A DNA stretch of 64,000 nucleotides from Phycisphaeraceae bacterium D3-23 (GCA_039555135.1 CP114179.1:4278001-4342000), one strand, 5' to 3'. Shown: positions 46,843 through 55,585, counted from the first letter of the stretch. The notes: generated by a model from the letters alone, not told the origin. Program-made: numbers and translations.

Positions 46843-47726
46843 GCCGCTTCTCCCAAACTGGTGTCACACGTTTGGGGCACAGCGGTCTCGCCCGCTGCGC
46901 TGCCCATTTGAAGCGCACCCAATCCGATCTCTGCTTCGGCGGGCTTGCGCAGCGTGATGATTAGGTTGCTCCGCATGCGTCGCAAGAGACGGGTCTGCGT
47001 CAGTGCAATCAGCGCCAGCTCCCCCGCGACGAGCGGGCCCAGGCCGATCGTCTCCGGGGAGTCGGCGGTGAGTGAGACCGACTCGACTTCGAGCCCGGCC
47101 GCAGCCGCCAGGCGCTCAATCGTAGCGACACGGTTCATACGGTAGCGGGTCGGGTAGATGTCGCAGGCATCGCGTTTTTCGAGCCAGGCGGTCAGCCGGT
47201 TGCGCAGCGTTTGCGGGACGGCCGAGGCTATCGTGGTTAGTGGGTATGCGCGGTTCGGTGTATGGAAGAGCAGACGACCGCCAAGCCTCAGCAGACGCGC
47301 GGCCTCATGCAGCGCCGCCTCGGGCTGATTAAGGTGCTCGACGACCATGTTCGCGGTGATGAGGTCGAAACTCGCGTCTGGCTCATCAGTGTGTTCGGCG
47401 GTGCCCAGTCGTTTCGTGATCAGCAGGGCGTTGTCGGCGAGGGCCTGTGCATCCGGGTCGATGCCGATGACTTCGTCCGCACGCCCGATCAATTCCTGCT
47501 CGATGCGGCCACCGTGGCGGAGCCAGGCCGGGGCGATGCGCCGACCGCAGCCGATGTCGAGCCAGCGGTCGCCGGGCTGTAGGGTCTGATCGAGCGCCGC
47601 GAAGTAGGCGTACTGCGCGTTGCGCAGACCGGGCGTCATCCACTTGCGCAGCCGCCAGTACCACCGCTCGCGCGCGGGGGGCTGGGAATCCTTGGCGACC
47701 AAATCGCTGGGGCGTTGCTCACTCAC
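46839..47726 (-). CDS. Class I SAM-dependent methyltransferase
   Basis: A 295-aa enzyme with the GxGxG-like motif I (DRWLDIGCGRRIAP), motif II (EVIGIDPDAQAL) and SFDLITANMVVEHLNQPEAALHEAARLLRLGGRLLFHTPN. It starts at GTG 47726, which overlaps the preceding stop (GTGA); an in-frame GTG further upstream lies within the radical SAM gene. The setting, between a glycosyltransferase and a radical SAM gene, suggests it acts on a surface sugar or lipid carrier. The target is unknown. Confidence 0.85.
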   Translation of the reverse strand: MSEQRPSDLVAKDSQPPARERWYWRLRKWMTPGLRNAQYAYFAALDQTLQPGDRWLDIGCGRRIAPAWLRHGGRIEQELIGRADEVIGIDPDAQALADNALLITKRLGTAEHTDEPDASFDLITANMVVEHLNQPEAALHEAARLLRLGGRLLFHTPNRAYPLTTIASAVPQTLRNRLTAWLEKRDACDIYPTRYRMNRVATIERLAAAAGLEVESVSLTADSPETIGLGPLVAGELALIALTQTRLLRRMRSNLIITLRKPAEAEIGLGALQMGSAAGETAVPQTCDTSLGEAA

Positions 47727-48982
47727 AGCATGAACCCCGGGCACTCGGTGCAGGGGTTGGTTTCGCCTTGTTCGGCCGAGAGCTTCTTCTTGAAACTGCG
47801 GCGGGCCATACGGTAGGGCGTGCTATTCCAGACCGTCTTGAAGGGGTGTTCGGTGACGTCGCCGAGGTCTTCGTTCTTTTCGAATGAGCCACAGCAGGTC
47901 GCGACCGTGCCGTCCCAGTTGATGACGCTTTGCCGCCAGGGCCAGGAGCAGTTGTAGCGTTTCTTACCGTTGTATTGCGCATCATGTCCGATGCCGTCGC
48001 GTTGGATGTCGCGATAGGCATCGAGCACATAGTCGTCGTTCTCCGGCAGCCACTCATCGAGGTGGTCCTGCGTCTTCTTCTCGAGTAGGTCCGGCGCGAG
48101 GCCCAGCGGTTGGAGGCGCTTATCTTTATCCAGAAAGCGCAGGTTCATCGACGCGGTCGAGAAGACCGGCTTGCACCCGAGTTCCTCGGCCAATGCGCGG
48201 AACGCTTCGACCTCGTGCTCGTTATGGCGTGTGACCACAAAATTCAGCTGTATGGAAGGCGTCGTCGAATTGAGTCGTTTTTTCGTTTCAACAATATGGC
48301 GGATTTTTTCAACCGCGTCGCCGAAGTCTTTGCCGGGTTGGTAGATCGCGAAGGTCTCCTGCGTTGCACCATGCAGCGAACAGGTGAGCATATCGAGGCC
48401 GGACTCAATCAGTTTCGTCGCATCGTCTTGTGGCGCGAGTGTGCCATCATTTTGTTTGCGGGGGGTGATGTGGAAGCCATGAAGGTTGGAGCTGATGTAG
48501 GTCCAGATGCCTTTATCGTGGGCGTGCCGAATCATCGGGTAGATGTCGGGCGCGATGAGCGGGTCGCCCCACATCGAGAGGTCGAGCGAAAAAAGATGCC
48601 AGCGGAGCTGATCGACCAGCCGCGTGAATTCCTCGAGCTTCATCCTGCCTTTACGTCGGTCTCGCAGGCCGATGCCCGTGGGGCAGAGTTGGCACTCGGT
48701 GTTGCAGATGTTCGTCGACTCGATCTTCATCGCGTAGGGCCGACCGATCAGGCGTTCACGTTTCAGGAGGAATTCGACATTGACCAGTGCCATATTGCCG
48801 AGCTTGCGGAGTGTCAGGTAGCGGCGGTTGCGCCAGGCCCAGAACGTGCCGCGTGCGAGGAAATCGGCGCAGCGTGTAAGTCGGGCGGTGATAGGGCGAT
48901 GCGACTGGCGCAGCTTCCATCGCTCGGTGACGGCGACGGTCTGCGCGAGGCGCCTATCTAAGGTAGTCGTGATCGCGGTCAA
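47723..48982 (-). CDS. Radical SAM protein with SPASM-like C-terminus
   Basis: A 419-aa protein. The [4Fe-4S] motif is CNTECQLCPTG (CxxxCxxC, about 95-102), preceded by RPYAMKIESTN. A TIM-barrel pattern follows, and the C-terminal CCGSF...NPCTECPGF cysteines fit a SPASM domain with auxiliary cluster. SPASM radical SAM enzymes often modify peptides or sugars. Here it sits in a glycan operon. A relative of MoaA/PqqE-type glycan-locus enzymes is plausible, but the substrate cannot be read from the sequence. It overlaps the methyltransferase by 4 bases. Confidence 0.87.
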   Translation of the reverse strand: MTAITTTLDRRLAQTVAVTERWKLRQSHRPITARLTRCADFLARGTFWAWRNRRYLTLRKLGNMALVNVEFLLKRERLIGRPYAMKIESTNICNTECQLCPTGIGLRDRRKGRMKLEEFTRLVDQLRWHLFSLDLSMWGDPLIAPDIYPMIRHAHDKGIWTYISSNLHGFHITPRKQNDGTLAPQDDATKLIESGLDMLTCSLHGATQETFAIYQPGKDFGDAVEKIRHIVETKKRLNSTTPSIQLNFVVTRHNEHEVEAFRALAEELGCKPVFSTASMNLRFLDKDKRLQPLGLAPDLLEKKTQDHLDEWLPENDDYVLDAYRDIQRDGIGHDAQYNGKKRYNCSWPWRQSVINWDGTVATCCGSFEKNEDLGDVTEHPFKTVWNSTPYRMARRSFKKKLSAEQGETNPCTECPGFML

Positions 48983-49005
48983 GATGATTCCTTCAATGGC
49001 GTAGG

Positions 49006-50421
49006 TCAGGCCGCGCGGCGTTCTTCGCCGTGGGCGATTTGTGCGGGGCTTACGGCGGGGGGCGTAGGATCAAGCGATTCGCCTTCGGCCTCAGCTTCGG
49101 ACACGGGTTGGACTTCGTCATCAAACGCATCGAGGAAGAAGTGCACCGCCATCGGCGTGACCCCGGCCAGGACGATCAGCAGCCAGGGCAGCTCGACGAG
49201 CTCGACCGATAGGAACATGGCCGAGAACATGAACATCAGCAGCGCCGCCTGCAGCGCGAGCGTGAGTGCCGCCGCCTCGTCGAGCCGTGCGTGCTGCTCG
49301 TAGTCGAGATCATCCTCTTTGTCGCCGTGGAACCGCAGGAGCTTGCGCCGTGCGAGGTGGACCCCCCAGACCCCGAGCAGAAGCATCGTGATGTAGATGA
49401 GTGCGGCCGGGATACCGGAGTCGGCGGCGAGCTGGAGGTACTGGTTGTGGATGGTCCGGCCAGCCATGTCGGCACCGAAGTTCTCGCTGTAGGCGTTGGA
49501 GTTTCGGATGCCTTTGCCCAGGACCGGGTTGTCCCATGCCATGCGCCATGCCGCGCCCCAGGACTCGAAGCGTGACTGGGCCGAGGCGTCGGTCTGGAAC
49601 TGGGCCGTGGAGGTAAAGCGGTCGCGGATCTCGGGCCCGGCCATGACGCCGACGACGAGGACCATCGCGAGCCCGGCGGCGGCGGCCTGCTTGCGTGGGC
49701 GGTGGTGGAACAGGATCCAGCCGACGCCCACTGCGGCGGCGAGCATCGCGCCGCGCGAGTAGGTCATCATCACGGCGTGCAGCATCATCAGCCCGAGAAC
49801 GACGCCGATCGCGCGGCGGGGCCCAACCCACCGGCCGGCCCGTGAGACGGTGAGGAAATAGGCGAACGGGATGCCCAGCGCCAGGAGCGTCCCCGCGCCG
49901 TTGTTGTCGAGCCCGCCGTATCCGTCGTGCAGGATATCGAGTCGGCCGCCCTGGGTGAAGTAGAGGTGGTTGATCTCGAGGGCGATGTAGCCGATCGACA
50001 GGACGATCATGATGGCCATCGCGCGGACCTGCCAGAGCTGCTGGATGACAAGCGAGGCGATGACCGCGATCGCGATGACCTTGGCATACTCCTCGAGCCA
50101 GAACTGAGCGACTTTCGGGTTGAATGCCGTGAGCACGCTGAGGGTGATAAGCACGGCGTAGACGAGCAAGAGCCCGAGCACCTTGTTGGTCCGCGCGGTG
50201 TTGATGATGGTCGGGAGGTGGATCACGAACGCGCCGATGGCGATCCCGCCGGCGAGCAGAGACCAGCGCACGGTGGGCATGTCGGCGAGCGCCCAGGCCC
50301 AGAGGTTCTGCGGGCGGAGCGTCGCCAATGCGTAGTAGAGCATGACGCCCCAGAAGGGCGCGGCGATCGCGGCGGTGCCTCCGATCATGACGGCGGCGGT
50401 GAGGAAGAGGAACTGCTTCAC
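49006..50421 (-). CDS. O-antigen-ligase-like membrane protein (resembles exosortase-associated O-glycosylation ligase)
   Basis: A 471-aa polytopic protein with about 11 membrane helices. The first part (MKQFLFLTAAVMIGGTAAIAAPFWGVMLYYALATLRPQNLW) resembles the exosortase-system O-glycosylation ligase family. The large periplasmic loop holds AQSRFESWGAAWRMAWDNPVLGKGIRNSN and IHNQYLQLAADSGI, the Wzy_C/O-antigen ligase signature. The C-terminal tail is acidic and disordered. It likely transfers polyprenyl-linked glycan to a lipid or protein on the outer face of the inner membrane. The PEP-CTERM proteins in this window are candidate targets, but that is inference. It is the first gene of the leftward glycan operon. 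Confidence 0.85.
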   Translation of the reverse strand: MKQFLFLTAAVMIGGTAAIAAPFWGVMLYYALATLRPQNLWAWALADMPTVRWSLLAGGIAIGAFVIHLPTIINTARTNKVLGLLLVYAVLITLSVLTAFNPKVAQFWLEEYAKVIAIAVIASLVIQQLWQVRAMAIMIVLSIGYIALEINHLYFTQGGRLDILHDGYGGLDNNGAGTLLALGIPFAYFLTVSRAGRWVGPRRAIGVVLGLMMLHAVMMTYSRGAMLAAAVGVGWILFHHRPRKQAAAAGLAMVLVVGVMAGPEIRDRFTSTAQFQTDASAQSRFESWGAAWRMAWDNPVLGKGIRNSNAYSENFGADMAGRTIHNQYLQLAADSGIPAALIYITMLLLGVWGVHLARRKLLRFHGDKEDDLDYEQHARLDEAAALTLALQAALLMFMFSAMFLSVELVELPWLLIVLAGVTPMAVHFFLDAFDDEVQPVSEAEAEGESLDPTPPAVSPAQIAHGEERRAA

Positions 50422-50560
50422 GCGGGGGCTGCCAGGGTGTGCGGGGGGGCTTGCATCCCTGTTAGGATCGGCTCACCCGGCATGCCTAGGCGACCGTCCG
50501 CAAACTCCGGGCCGTTATCGGGCGGCTCCATCGACGAATGTGAGCCGGTCCGGTCGGCCG

Positions 50561-51931
50561 ATGTCGTTCATGACACCGCGAGACCGATTCATGTTTGCAA
50601 ACAAACGCCTGTGGGCGATCATCCTGTGCGCGATCTTCGCGCTGGCGTTGGGGCTTAGGCTCGGGCTGGCTGCCGCGTTTGTCGGGCTTGATGCGCCGCC
50701 CGATGCGCAGGCGAACCCGGACCAGCTGGACTTCGAGGCGATCGCGTGGCAGGTCGCGCAGGGCAACGGGTTTGTGCTGGACAACGGTGAGCCGACGGCC
50801 CGCCGTGCGGCCGGCGCGGTGGGGACGATGGCGGTGCCGTATGCACTGACTGGCCGGTCATACGCGGCGGGGCGGGTTTGGCTGGCCGCGCTTTCGTCGG
50901 CGACCTGCCTGCTGTGTGTCTGGATCGGTTGCATCGGATTCGGGCGCGGTGTTGGGGTGATCGCGGGGTTGGCGCTCGCGCTCTACCCCGGGCACATGTA
51001 CTACGCGATGCACTTTGTCTCGGAGACGCCGTTCGCGTTCTGGCTCGCACTGGGCGCAGCACTGTCGCTGCATGGGCTACGGCACGAGTGGCGCTGGCGG
51101 CACATGCTGGCGGGCGCGGTATGGGCGTGCGCGATCCTGACCAAGCCGCAGTTCGTGCTAATGGTCCCACTTGTCTTGGGAATTCTGGCGCTTATCAAGA
51201 TAGTCGCATTGTGCCGCAATACCAGTCCTCGCGGTGCTACTGCTTCACCAACAACCGCACGTTCCAACCCTGCACACTTTGGATACGCGCCCGCGCTGAT
51301 CACATGCCTCGCCGTCGCCGCCTGCGTCGCGCCCTGGATCGCCCGCAACCACGCCGTCATGCATACGCCAGGCCTCTCAACCATCGTCGGCCACACGCTA
51401 TGGGGTAGCAACAACGAAGTCGTCCTCAACGACCCCGAGTGGCGCGGGCTCTGGGTCCGCACCAGCGATTTGGAATTGACACTCAACCAGCCGCTTCCCG
51501 AAGGCGAAGCCGCCGCCAACGATGCGGCCACTGGCTACGCGATCGCGTTTGCTCGGTCGCACTTGCGTGACCTGCCCGGCATGGCGCTTAGCAAACTCCG
51601 GCGGCTCATCACCCCCTGGCCTGCGACGACGAACCGTGCGGTGCGCTGGGCCGAGGGATTGGCGTGGATGATCGCCGCGCCGCTTCTGCTATTGGGCAGC
51701 GTGCGTTGGTGGCGTCGGCATCGTGCGGCCGCGTATGTGCTGGTGACACCGATCGCGGTCACGCTTGCCGTTAGCGTAGTGTTCTACGGCAGCGTGCGTT
51801 TCCGAAATGCCCTGGCACCGGTCCTGATCGTTTTCGCTGCGGCCGGATTCGACTGGCTATTGTCACGGATCCGTGGGCATTACAGGTCGCGTAGCGTGGC
51901 TCCGCTAAGATCTGCCCCCGTCACTTGCTGA
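50561..51931 (+). CDS. PMT/ArnT-type glycosyltransferase, multi-pass membrane protein
   Basis: A 456-aa GT-C-type protein with about 10 membrane helices. It starts near MSFMTPRDRFMFANKRLWAIILCAIFALALGLRLGL; ATGs at 50561, 50570 and 50591 are all possible. The first periplasmic loop has PDAQANPDQLDFEAIAWQVAQG, with D-E residues typical of PMT/ArnT catalysis. It also has GVIAGLALALYPGHMYYAMHFVSETPFAF and a C-terminal VVFYGSVRFRNALAPVLIVFAAAG. It uses a polyprenyl-phosphate sugar and is divergent from the ligase. An 11-base overlap with the converging zinc-ribbon gene occurs at its 3' end. Confidence 0.85.
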   Translation: MSFMTPRDRFMFANKRLWAIILCAIFALALGLRLGLAAAFVGLDAPPDAQANPDQLDFEAIAWQVAQGNGFVLDNGEPTARRAAGAVGTMAVPYALTGRSYAAGRVWLAALSSATCLLCVWIGCIGFGRGVGVIAGLALALYPGHMYYAMHFVSETPFAFWLALGAALSLHGLRHEWRWRHMLAGAVWACAILTKPQFVLMVPLVLGILALIKIVALCRNTSPRGATASPTTARSNPAHFGYAPALITCLAVAACVAPWIARNHAVMHTPGLSTIVGHTLWGSNNEVVLNDPEWRGLWVRTSDLELTLNQPLPEGEAAANDAATGYAIAFARSHLRDLPGMALSKLRRLITPWPATTNRAVRWAEGLAWMIAAPLLLLGSVRWWRRHRAAAYVLVTPIAVTLAVSVVFYGSVRFRNALAPVLIVFAAAGFDWLLSRIRGHYRSRSVAPLRSAPVTC

Positions 51932-52820
51932 GCACGATGACGATCACGACGATGCAGATGAAGATCAGATTGAGCGCAACCAGCACCCACACAATCGGCT
52001 TGATACCCCCGGCCGAGGGGATCGGGCCAGTCGGGGCGATGTCATCGAATGCTGAAACTCCGGGCGACACCACACCCGATGCCGGCAGCACACTCATCGA
52101 TTGATCCGAAGTTGCGCCACCGCCCGAAGCAGCCGCGGAGCCGACGGCGCTGGACAAGGGGGGTTGCACCGGCGCAGTCTCGACCGGGCCGTAAGGCGTG
52201 GGGATGCCTTCCATTTCGCCCGAATCGCCGGGCCCGCCGGTGATGTTCATGATCTCCGCGAGCAGGTCACTCGACGGCGCGGTCGGCATGTTCGGATCAA
52301 TCGCCGTCCCCATCGGTGGGGTCTGCCCGGGGTCGTCGCCGCTGAGTTCCGCGTTGAGCTTGCGCTGCGCGCGCGGTGCGCCTCCTGATCGGTTTTGTAG
52401 GCGAGCCCGAGTTCGTTTCGGCCGCGCGGCTCGCCGAATTGTGCGCTGCACTTGGGGCACTTGGGCTCGTTCGGGCTCACATGCGCATTGCAGCTCTGGC
52501 AGTAGCCCACGAGGTGCGCGATGCCTGGCACGTTGCGCGCGATCGACCAGAACTGCTTCGTCGTCGGGCCGCGCATCACCGTCGTCGGCTTGATCTTCCC
52601 CGTCTCCGCCATCCGCTTGACGATGTCGTAGCAGCACCCCGGCTTGAACGGGTTCGACTTGTTGCGGATGTACCAAGGGCCCATCGCGATCTGTGTCCGC
52701 GCGTCGGCTCAGAGGCTCGAACAGCCCGCCGCAGTCCTGACACCGCTCGCCGCCGTACTGCGCGTGCCCGCAGTACGGGCACAGCACCAGCTTCTCGCTC
52801 GGGGATGTGGATTCACTCAT
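51921..52820 (-). CDS. Zinc-ribbon membrane protein, two compensating frameshifts
   Basis: As read, a single open frame of 299 aa, but its middle third is out of phase. Correct order: an N-terminal zinc ribbon (LVLCPYCGHAQYGGERCQDCGGLFEPLSRR), then a shift at 52697-52703 (one surplus base). The conserved block follows (ATQIAMGPWYIRNKSNPFKPG; RGPTTKQFWSIARNVPGIAHL; CQSCNAHVSPNEPKCPKCSAQFG), then a second shift at 52367-52375 (GCGCGCGCG, one surplus GC), and the normal frame resumes AQRKLNAELSGDDPGQTPP. The tail has a membrane helix (IVWVLVALNLIFICIVVIVIVL). The repaired length is about 298 aa. The middle block, a planctomycete 'RGPTTRQFW' family domain with CxxC pairs, is well conserved, which shows the middle of the plain ORF is not the real protein. 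Function is unknown. Confidence 0.8.
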   Translation of the reverse strand: MSESTSPSEKLVLCPYCGHAQYGGERCQDCGGLFEPLSRRADTDRDGPLVHPQQVEPVQAGVLLRHRQADGGDGEDQADDGDARPDDEAVLVDRAQRARHRAPRGLLPELQCACEPERAQVPQVQRTIRRAARPKRTRARLQNRSGGAPRAQRKLNAELSGDDPGQTPPMGTAIDPNMPTAPSSDLLAEIMNITGGPGDSGEMEGIPTPYGPVETAPVQPPLSSAVGSAAASGGGATSDQSMSVLPASGVVSPGVSAFDDIAPTGPIPSAGGIKPIVWVLVALNLIFICIVVIVIVLSK

Positions 52821-52891
52821 CGTCGACTTGCTCCCTGCGGGTCGTCGCCTACGGCATTGACAGCACCACGCCCGCGGCGTAGCGTGCGCGC

Positions 52892-53878
52892 ATGCGACGC
52901 CAGCACCTCCTCCTGCCCCTTATCTTCGCCTCAACCGGCCTCGGATGCCAGTCCGACCCGCCGATAGACCCGATAAGCACCGGCCCCGGCCAAGCCACAC
53001 CCGCGTATACCCAGCCCGATCGGCCCGTCGCCTACCTCGACGGACAGCCCCTCCGGCAGCACGAACTCTTTGCCATCCTCGCCGAGATGGACGGCGGGCT
53101 CGCGCTCTCCGAGGTCCTGCTCGACCGGCGGATCGCGCAGCGCCTTGGGCGTGAAGGTCTCGAGCTGGCCGTAGCCGATATCGATTACGAAAAACGGGTC
53201 GTGCTTGAATCGCTGTCGGGCGATGAAGACGAGGCCGTCCGCCTACTCCGGGTGATGCGCGAACGGCGCGGGCTTGGCGAACGGCGCTACGCCGCGCTGC
53301 TCCGCCGAAACGCCGGGCTCCGCAAACTCGTCCACGGCGACATCGAGGTCGGCGAGCCCGCCATCCGACAGGCCTACGACCTCGCCTACGGCCCACGCTA
53401 CACCATCCGCCTTATCCTCTGCGACACCGCGCAGCAGGCGCAGCAGGTCCGCCGCGCCGCGCTCGGCGGCGCGTCGTTTATCGACCTGGCCGTGCAGCAC
53501 TCGATCGATCCCAGCGCCGCTCAGGGCGGGCTGCTCTCACCGATCAGCCCCGCCGACGCGACCTACCCCGTCGCGCTGCGTGAGATCCTCCCCACGCTCT
53601 CGACCCAAGACGACGCCAGCCGCATCAGCAACGTCCTCACGCTCGGACAAAGCTACGCCATCATCCGGCTCGAAGAGGTCGCCCTCGCCCGCGGCCCGGC
53701 AATCGACACGGTCCGCGACGAACTAGAGCAGCAGGTCCGCCTCCGGCTCGAACGCCTGCGCATGCAGCAGCTCGCGCAGACCCTGATCGATAGCGCCGAC
53801 GTTGTCGTGCTCGACCCCACGCTGAAACAGAGCTGGGAGCTGCAACGCGAAAACTACGACGCCGCGAACCCTCGCTAA
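52892..53878 (+). CDS. PpiC/SurA-type peptidyl-prolyl isomerase (putative lipoprotein)
   Basis: A 328-aa exported protein. The signal peptide ends STGLGCQSD, a near-canonical lipobox with C19 as candidate lipidation site. The N-terminal helical domain (about 45-160) has a SurA_N-like chaperone layout. The rotamase domain (about 165-290) includes YTIRLILCDTAQQAQQVRRAALGG and FIDLAVQHSIDPSAAQGGLLSPISP (PpiC signature), then LTLGQSYAIIRLEEV. A role in outer-membrane or secreted protein folding is likely. ATG 52892 lies 71 bases from the divergent zinc-ribbon gene. Confidence 0.85.
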   Translation: MRRQHLLLPLIFASTGLGCQSDPPIDPISTGPGQATPAYTQPDRPVAYLDGQPLRQHELFAILAEMDGGLALSEVLLDRRIAQRLGREGLELAVADIDYEKRVVLESLSGDEDEAVRLLRVMRERRGLGERRYAALLRRNAGLRKLVHGDIEVGEPAIRQAYDLAYGPRYTIRLILCDTAQQAQQVRRAALGGASFIDLAVQHSIDPSAAQGGLLSPISPADATYPVALREILPTLSTQDDASRISNVLTLGQSYAIIRLEEVALARGPAIDTVRDELEQQVRLRLERLRMQQLAQTLIDSADVVVLDPTLKQSWELQRENYDAANPR

Positions 53879-53936
53879 CTGCAAGCGGCACACCGCATCC
53901 AATCATCATTTATCAATCACTCAATCATCAATTCCC

Positions 53937-55142
53937 ATGAAAATCCAGCCCGCATCCCGCATCGATCGCCTGCCGCCCTATGTCCTCGGGCAGCTCAAGC
54001 AATTGATCTACGACCGCCGCAAGTCTGGTGCGGACGTGATCGATATGAACATGGGTAACCCCCTGGACGCGCCGCCGGACGCGGTGGTGGACAAGCTGCG
54101 CGACGCGGTGCGTGACCCTCGGAACAGCCGCTACTCGGTGTCCGCCGGGGTGTACAACCTCCGGCGAGACGTGGCCGACAAGTACAAACGCAAGTGGGGC
54201 GTCGAGCTCGACCCGGCGACTGAAGTCATCGCGACGATCGGCAGCAAGGAGGGCTTCTCGCACATGTGCCTCGCGCTGCTGGGCCCGGGCGACACCGCCG
54301 TCGTCGCCGACCCCGCGTTCCAGATCCACACCTACGCCGTGATCCTCGCGGGCGCGTCGACCGTGTCCGTCCCGCTGGGTAACGACCAGCAATTCCTCGA
54401 CCGTATCGACGACGTCCTCTCGACGCTGTCGCCCAAGCCCAAGGTCGTCACGCTCTGCTACCCGCACAACCCTACGGCCATCACGGTGGACCCCGGCTTC
54501 TTCGACGCCGTCGTCGCCATGGCCCAGCGCCACCAGGTCATGATCCTCCACGACTTCGCCTACGGCGAGACCTGCTTCGATGGCTACCAGGCCCCGAGCT
54601 ACCTCCAGGCCGACGGCGCGAAGGACTACGGTGTCGAGTTCTCGACGATGAGCAAGCCCTACAACATGGCCGGCTGGCGCGTCGGGTTCTGCTGCGGCAA
54701 CGCCGACATGGTCAAGGCGCTGGGCACGGTCAAGGGCTACTACGACTACGGCATCTTCCAGGCGGTGCAGATCGCCGCGATCATCGCGATGCGCGAGGGC
54801 GACAAGCACATCGAACAGCAGGCGACCAAGTACGCCGCGCGTCGCGACGTGCTGGTCGAAGGGCTGCGCAAGTTTGGTTGGCAGGTCGAGTCGCCGCGTG
54901 CCTCCATGTTCATCTGGGCGAAGGTCAACCCCGAACACCTCGCGCCGTTCAACGGCTCGACGAACGAATTCTGCCTCGCGATGGTCGACCAGGCCGACGT
55001 CGCCTTGACCCCCGGCGCGGCCTTCGGCCAGGGCGGCGAGGGGTACGTCCGCCTCGCTCTGGTCGAGAACGAGCAGCGCATCCGGCAGGCGCTGCGGCAG
55101 CTCGGGAAGGTGCTGGAAAACACAAACATCACGGCGGGTTAG
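53937..55142 (+). CDS. alaC: PLP-dependent class I/II aminotransferase (AlaC-like)
   Basis: A 401-aa fold-type I aminotransferase. It starts MKIQPASRIDRLPPYVLGQLKQL. VIDMNMGNPLDAPP and RYSVSAGVYNLRRDVA form the N-terminal substrate region. TIGSKEGFSHMCLALLGPGD and YPHNPTAITVD hold the PLP contacts. The Schiff-base lysine is K240 in STMSKPYNMAGWRVGF. The length and the NxxPT, SKxxxxAGxR patterns fit AlaC, the alanine-synthesising glutamate-pyruvate transaminase of E. coli. A related LL-DAP or aromatic activity cannot be excluded. ATG 53937 was chosen as the family start. Confidence 0.88.
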   Translation: MKIQPASRIDRLPPYVLGQLKQLIYDRRKSGADVIDMNMGNPLDAPPDAVVDKLRDAVRDPRNSRYSVSAGVYNLRRDVADKYKRKWGVELDPATEVIATIGSKEGFSHMCLALLGPGDTAVVADPAFQIHTYAVILAGASTVSVPLGNDQQFLDRIDDVLSTLSPKPKVVTLCYPHNPTAITVDPGFFDAVVAMAQRHQVMILHDFAYGETCFDGYQAPSYLQADGAKDYGVEFSTMSKPYNMAGWRVGFCCGNADMVKALGTVKGYYDYGIFQAVQIAAIIAMREGDKHIEQQATKYAARRDVLVEGLRKFGWQVESPRASMFIWAKVNPEHLAPFNGSTNEFCLAMVDQADVALTPGAAFGQGGEGYVRLALVENEQRIRQALRQLGKVLENTNITAG

Positions 55143-55145
55143 CGC

Positions 55146-55270
55146 GAGATCAAGTATGACAGGTACCTGAGATCAAGTAGGACAGGCATTCCTGCCTGTC
55201 ACAGGCTGAAGGCCTGAGTGTACTTGTGGTTTGTTTTCGGCTTCGCCGAACGACAGGCAGGAATGCCTGT
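55146..55270. repeat. Palindromic intergenic repeat cluster
   Basis: A tandem-like pair (GAGATCAAGTATGACAGG at 55146 and GAGATCAAGTAGGACAGG at 55169) leads into GACAGGCATTCCTGCCTGTC (55181-55200). The exact inverse of 55182-55200 occurs at 55252-55270, so the two arms could form a long hairpin. A CGGCTTCGCCG mini-hairpin lies between them. The ACAGGCATTCCTGCCTGT core is intergenic and probably a dispersed, mobile-like repeat. Confidence 0.7.
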
Positions 55271-55288
55271 ACTACTGCTGCGTTGCAT

Positions 55289-55585
55289 TCAGCAGTTCGT
55301 TTCCACCCACGCCCGTGCCGCTTCCACATCGCTGCACACCAAGAACACCTCCTGCCACGACCCGGCGTTCGTGTACATGCACTTCAAGCCCGTCGCGGGC
55401 TCGTTCGTCGCGTACTGCACCTTGAACCGCGCGGACGTCTTCCCGCGCTTACGCCCAAACCGGCCGGGGACGATCTTGGTCACATGCGGGCAGTCCGCCA
55501 CGATGTGGTCGAGCAGTGCATCAAGGCCAGTGACGCGCCCGTGTTGACGTTTGATCGGTCCGAACTTCCCACCGGGCTTACTCAT
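55289..55585 (-). CDS. Small DUF2103-like putative metal-binding protein
   Basis: A 98-aa protein. It starts MSKPGGKFGPIKRQHGRVTGLDALLDHIVADCPHVTKIVPGRFG. The conserved HGxxxGLxxLL, VxxIxPGRxxRxxG, KVQY and TGLKCMYTNAGSWQEVFLVC blocks fit the DUF2103 family as I recall it. Two cysteines (GLKCM, FLVC) could be ligands, and a terminal Cys is present. ATG 55585 overlaps the stop of the upstream coiled-coil gene (ATGA), so they form an operon. Confidence 0.68.
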   Translation of the reverse strand: MSKPGGKFGPIKRQHGRVTGLDALLDHIVADCPHVTKIVPGRFGRKRGKTSARFKVQYATNEPATGLKCMYTNAGSWQEVFLVCSDVEAARAWVETNC

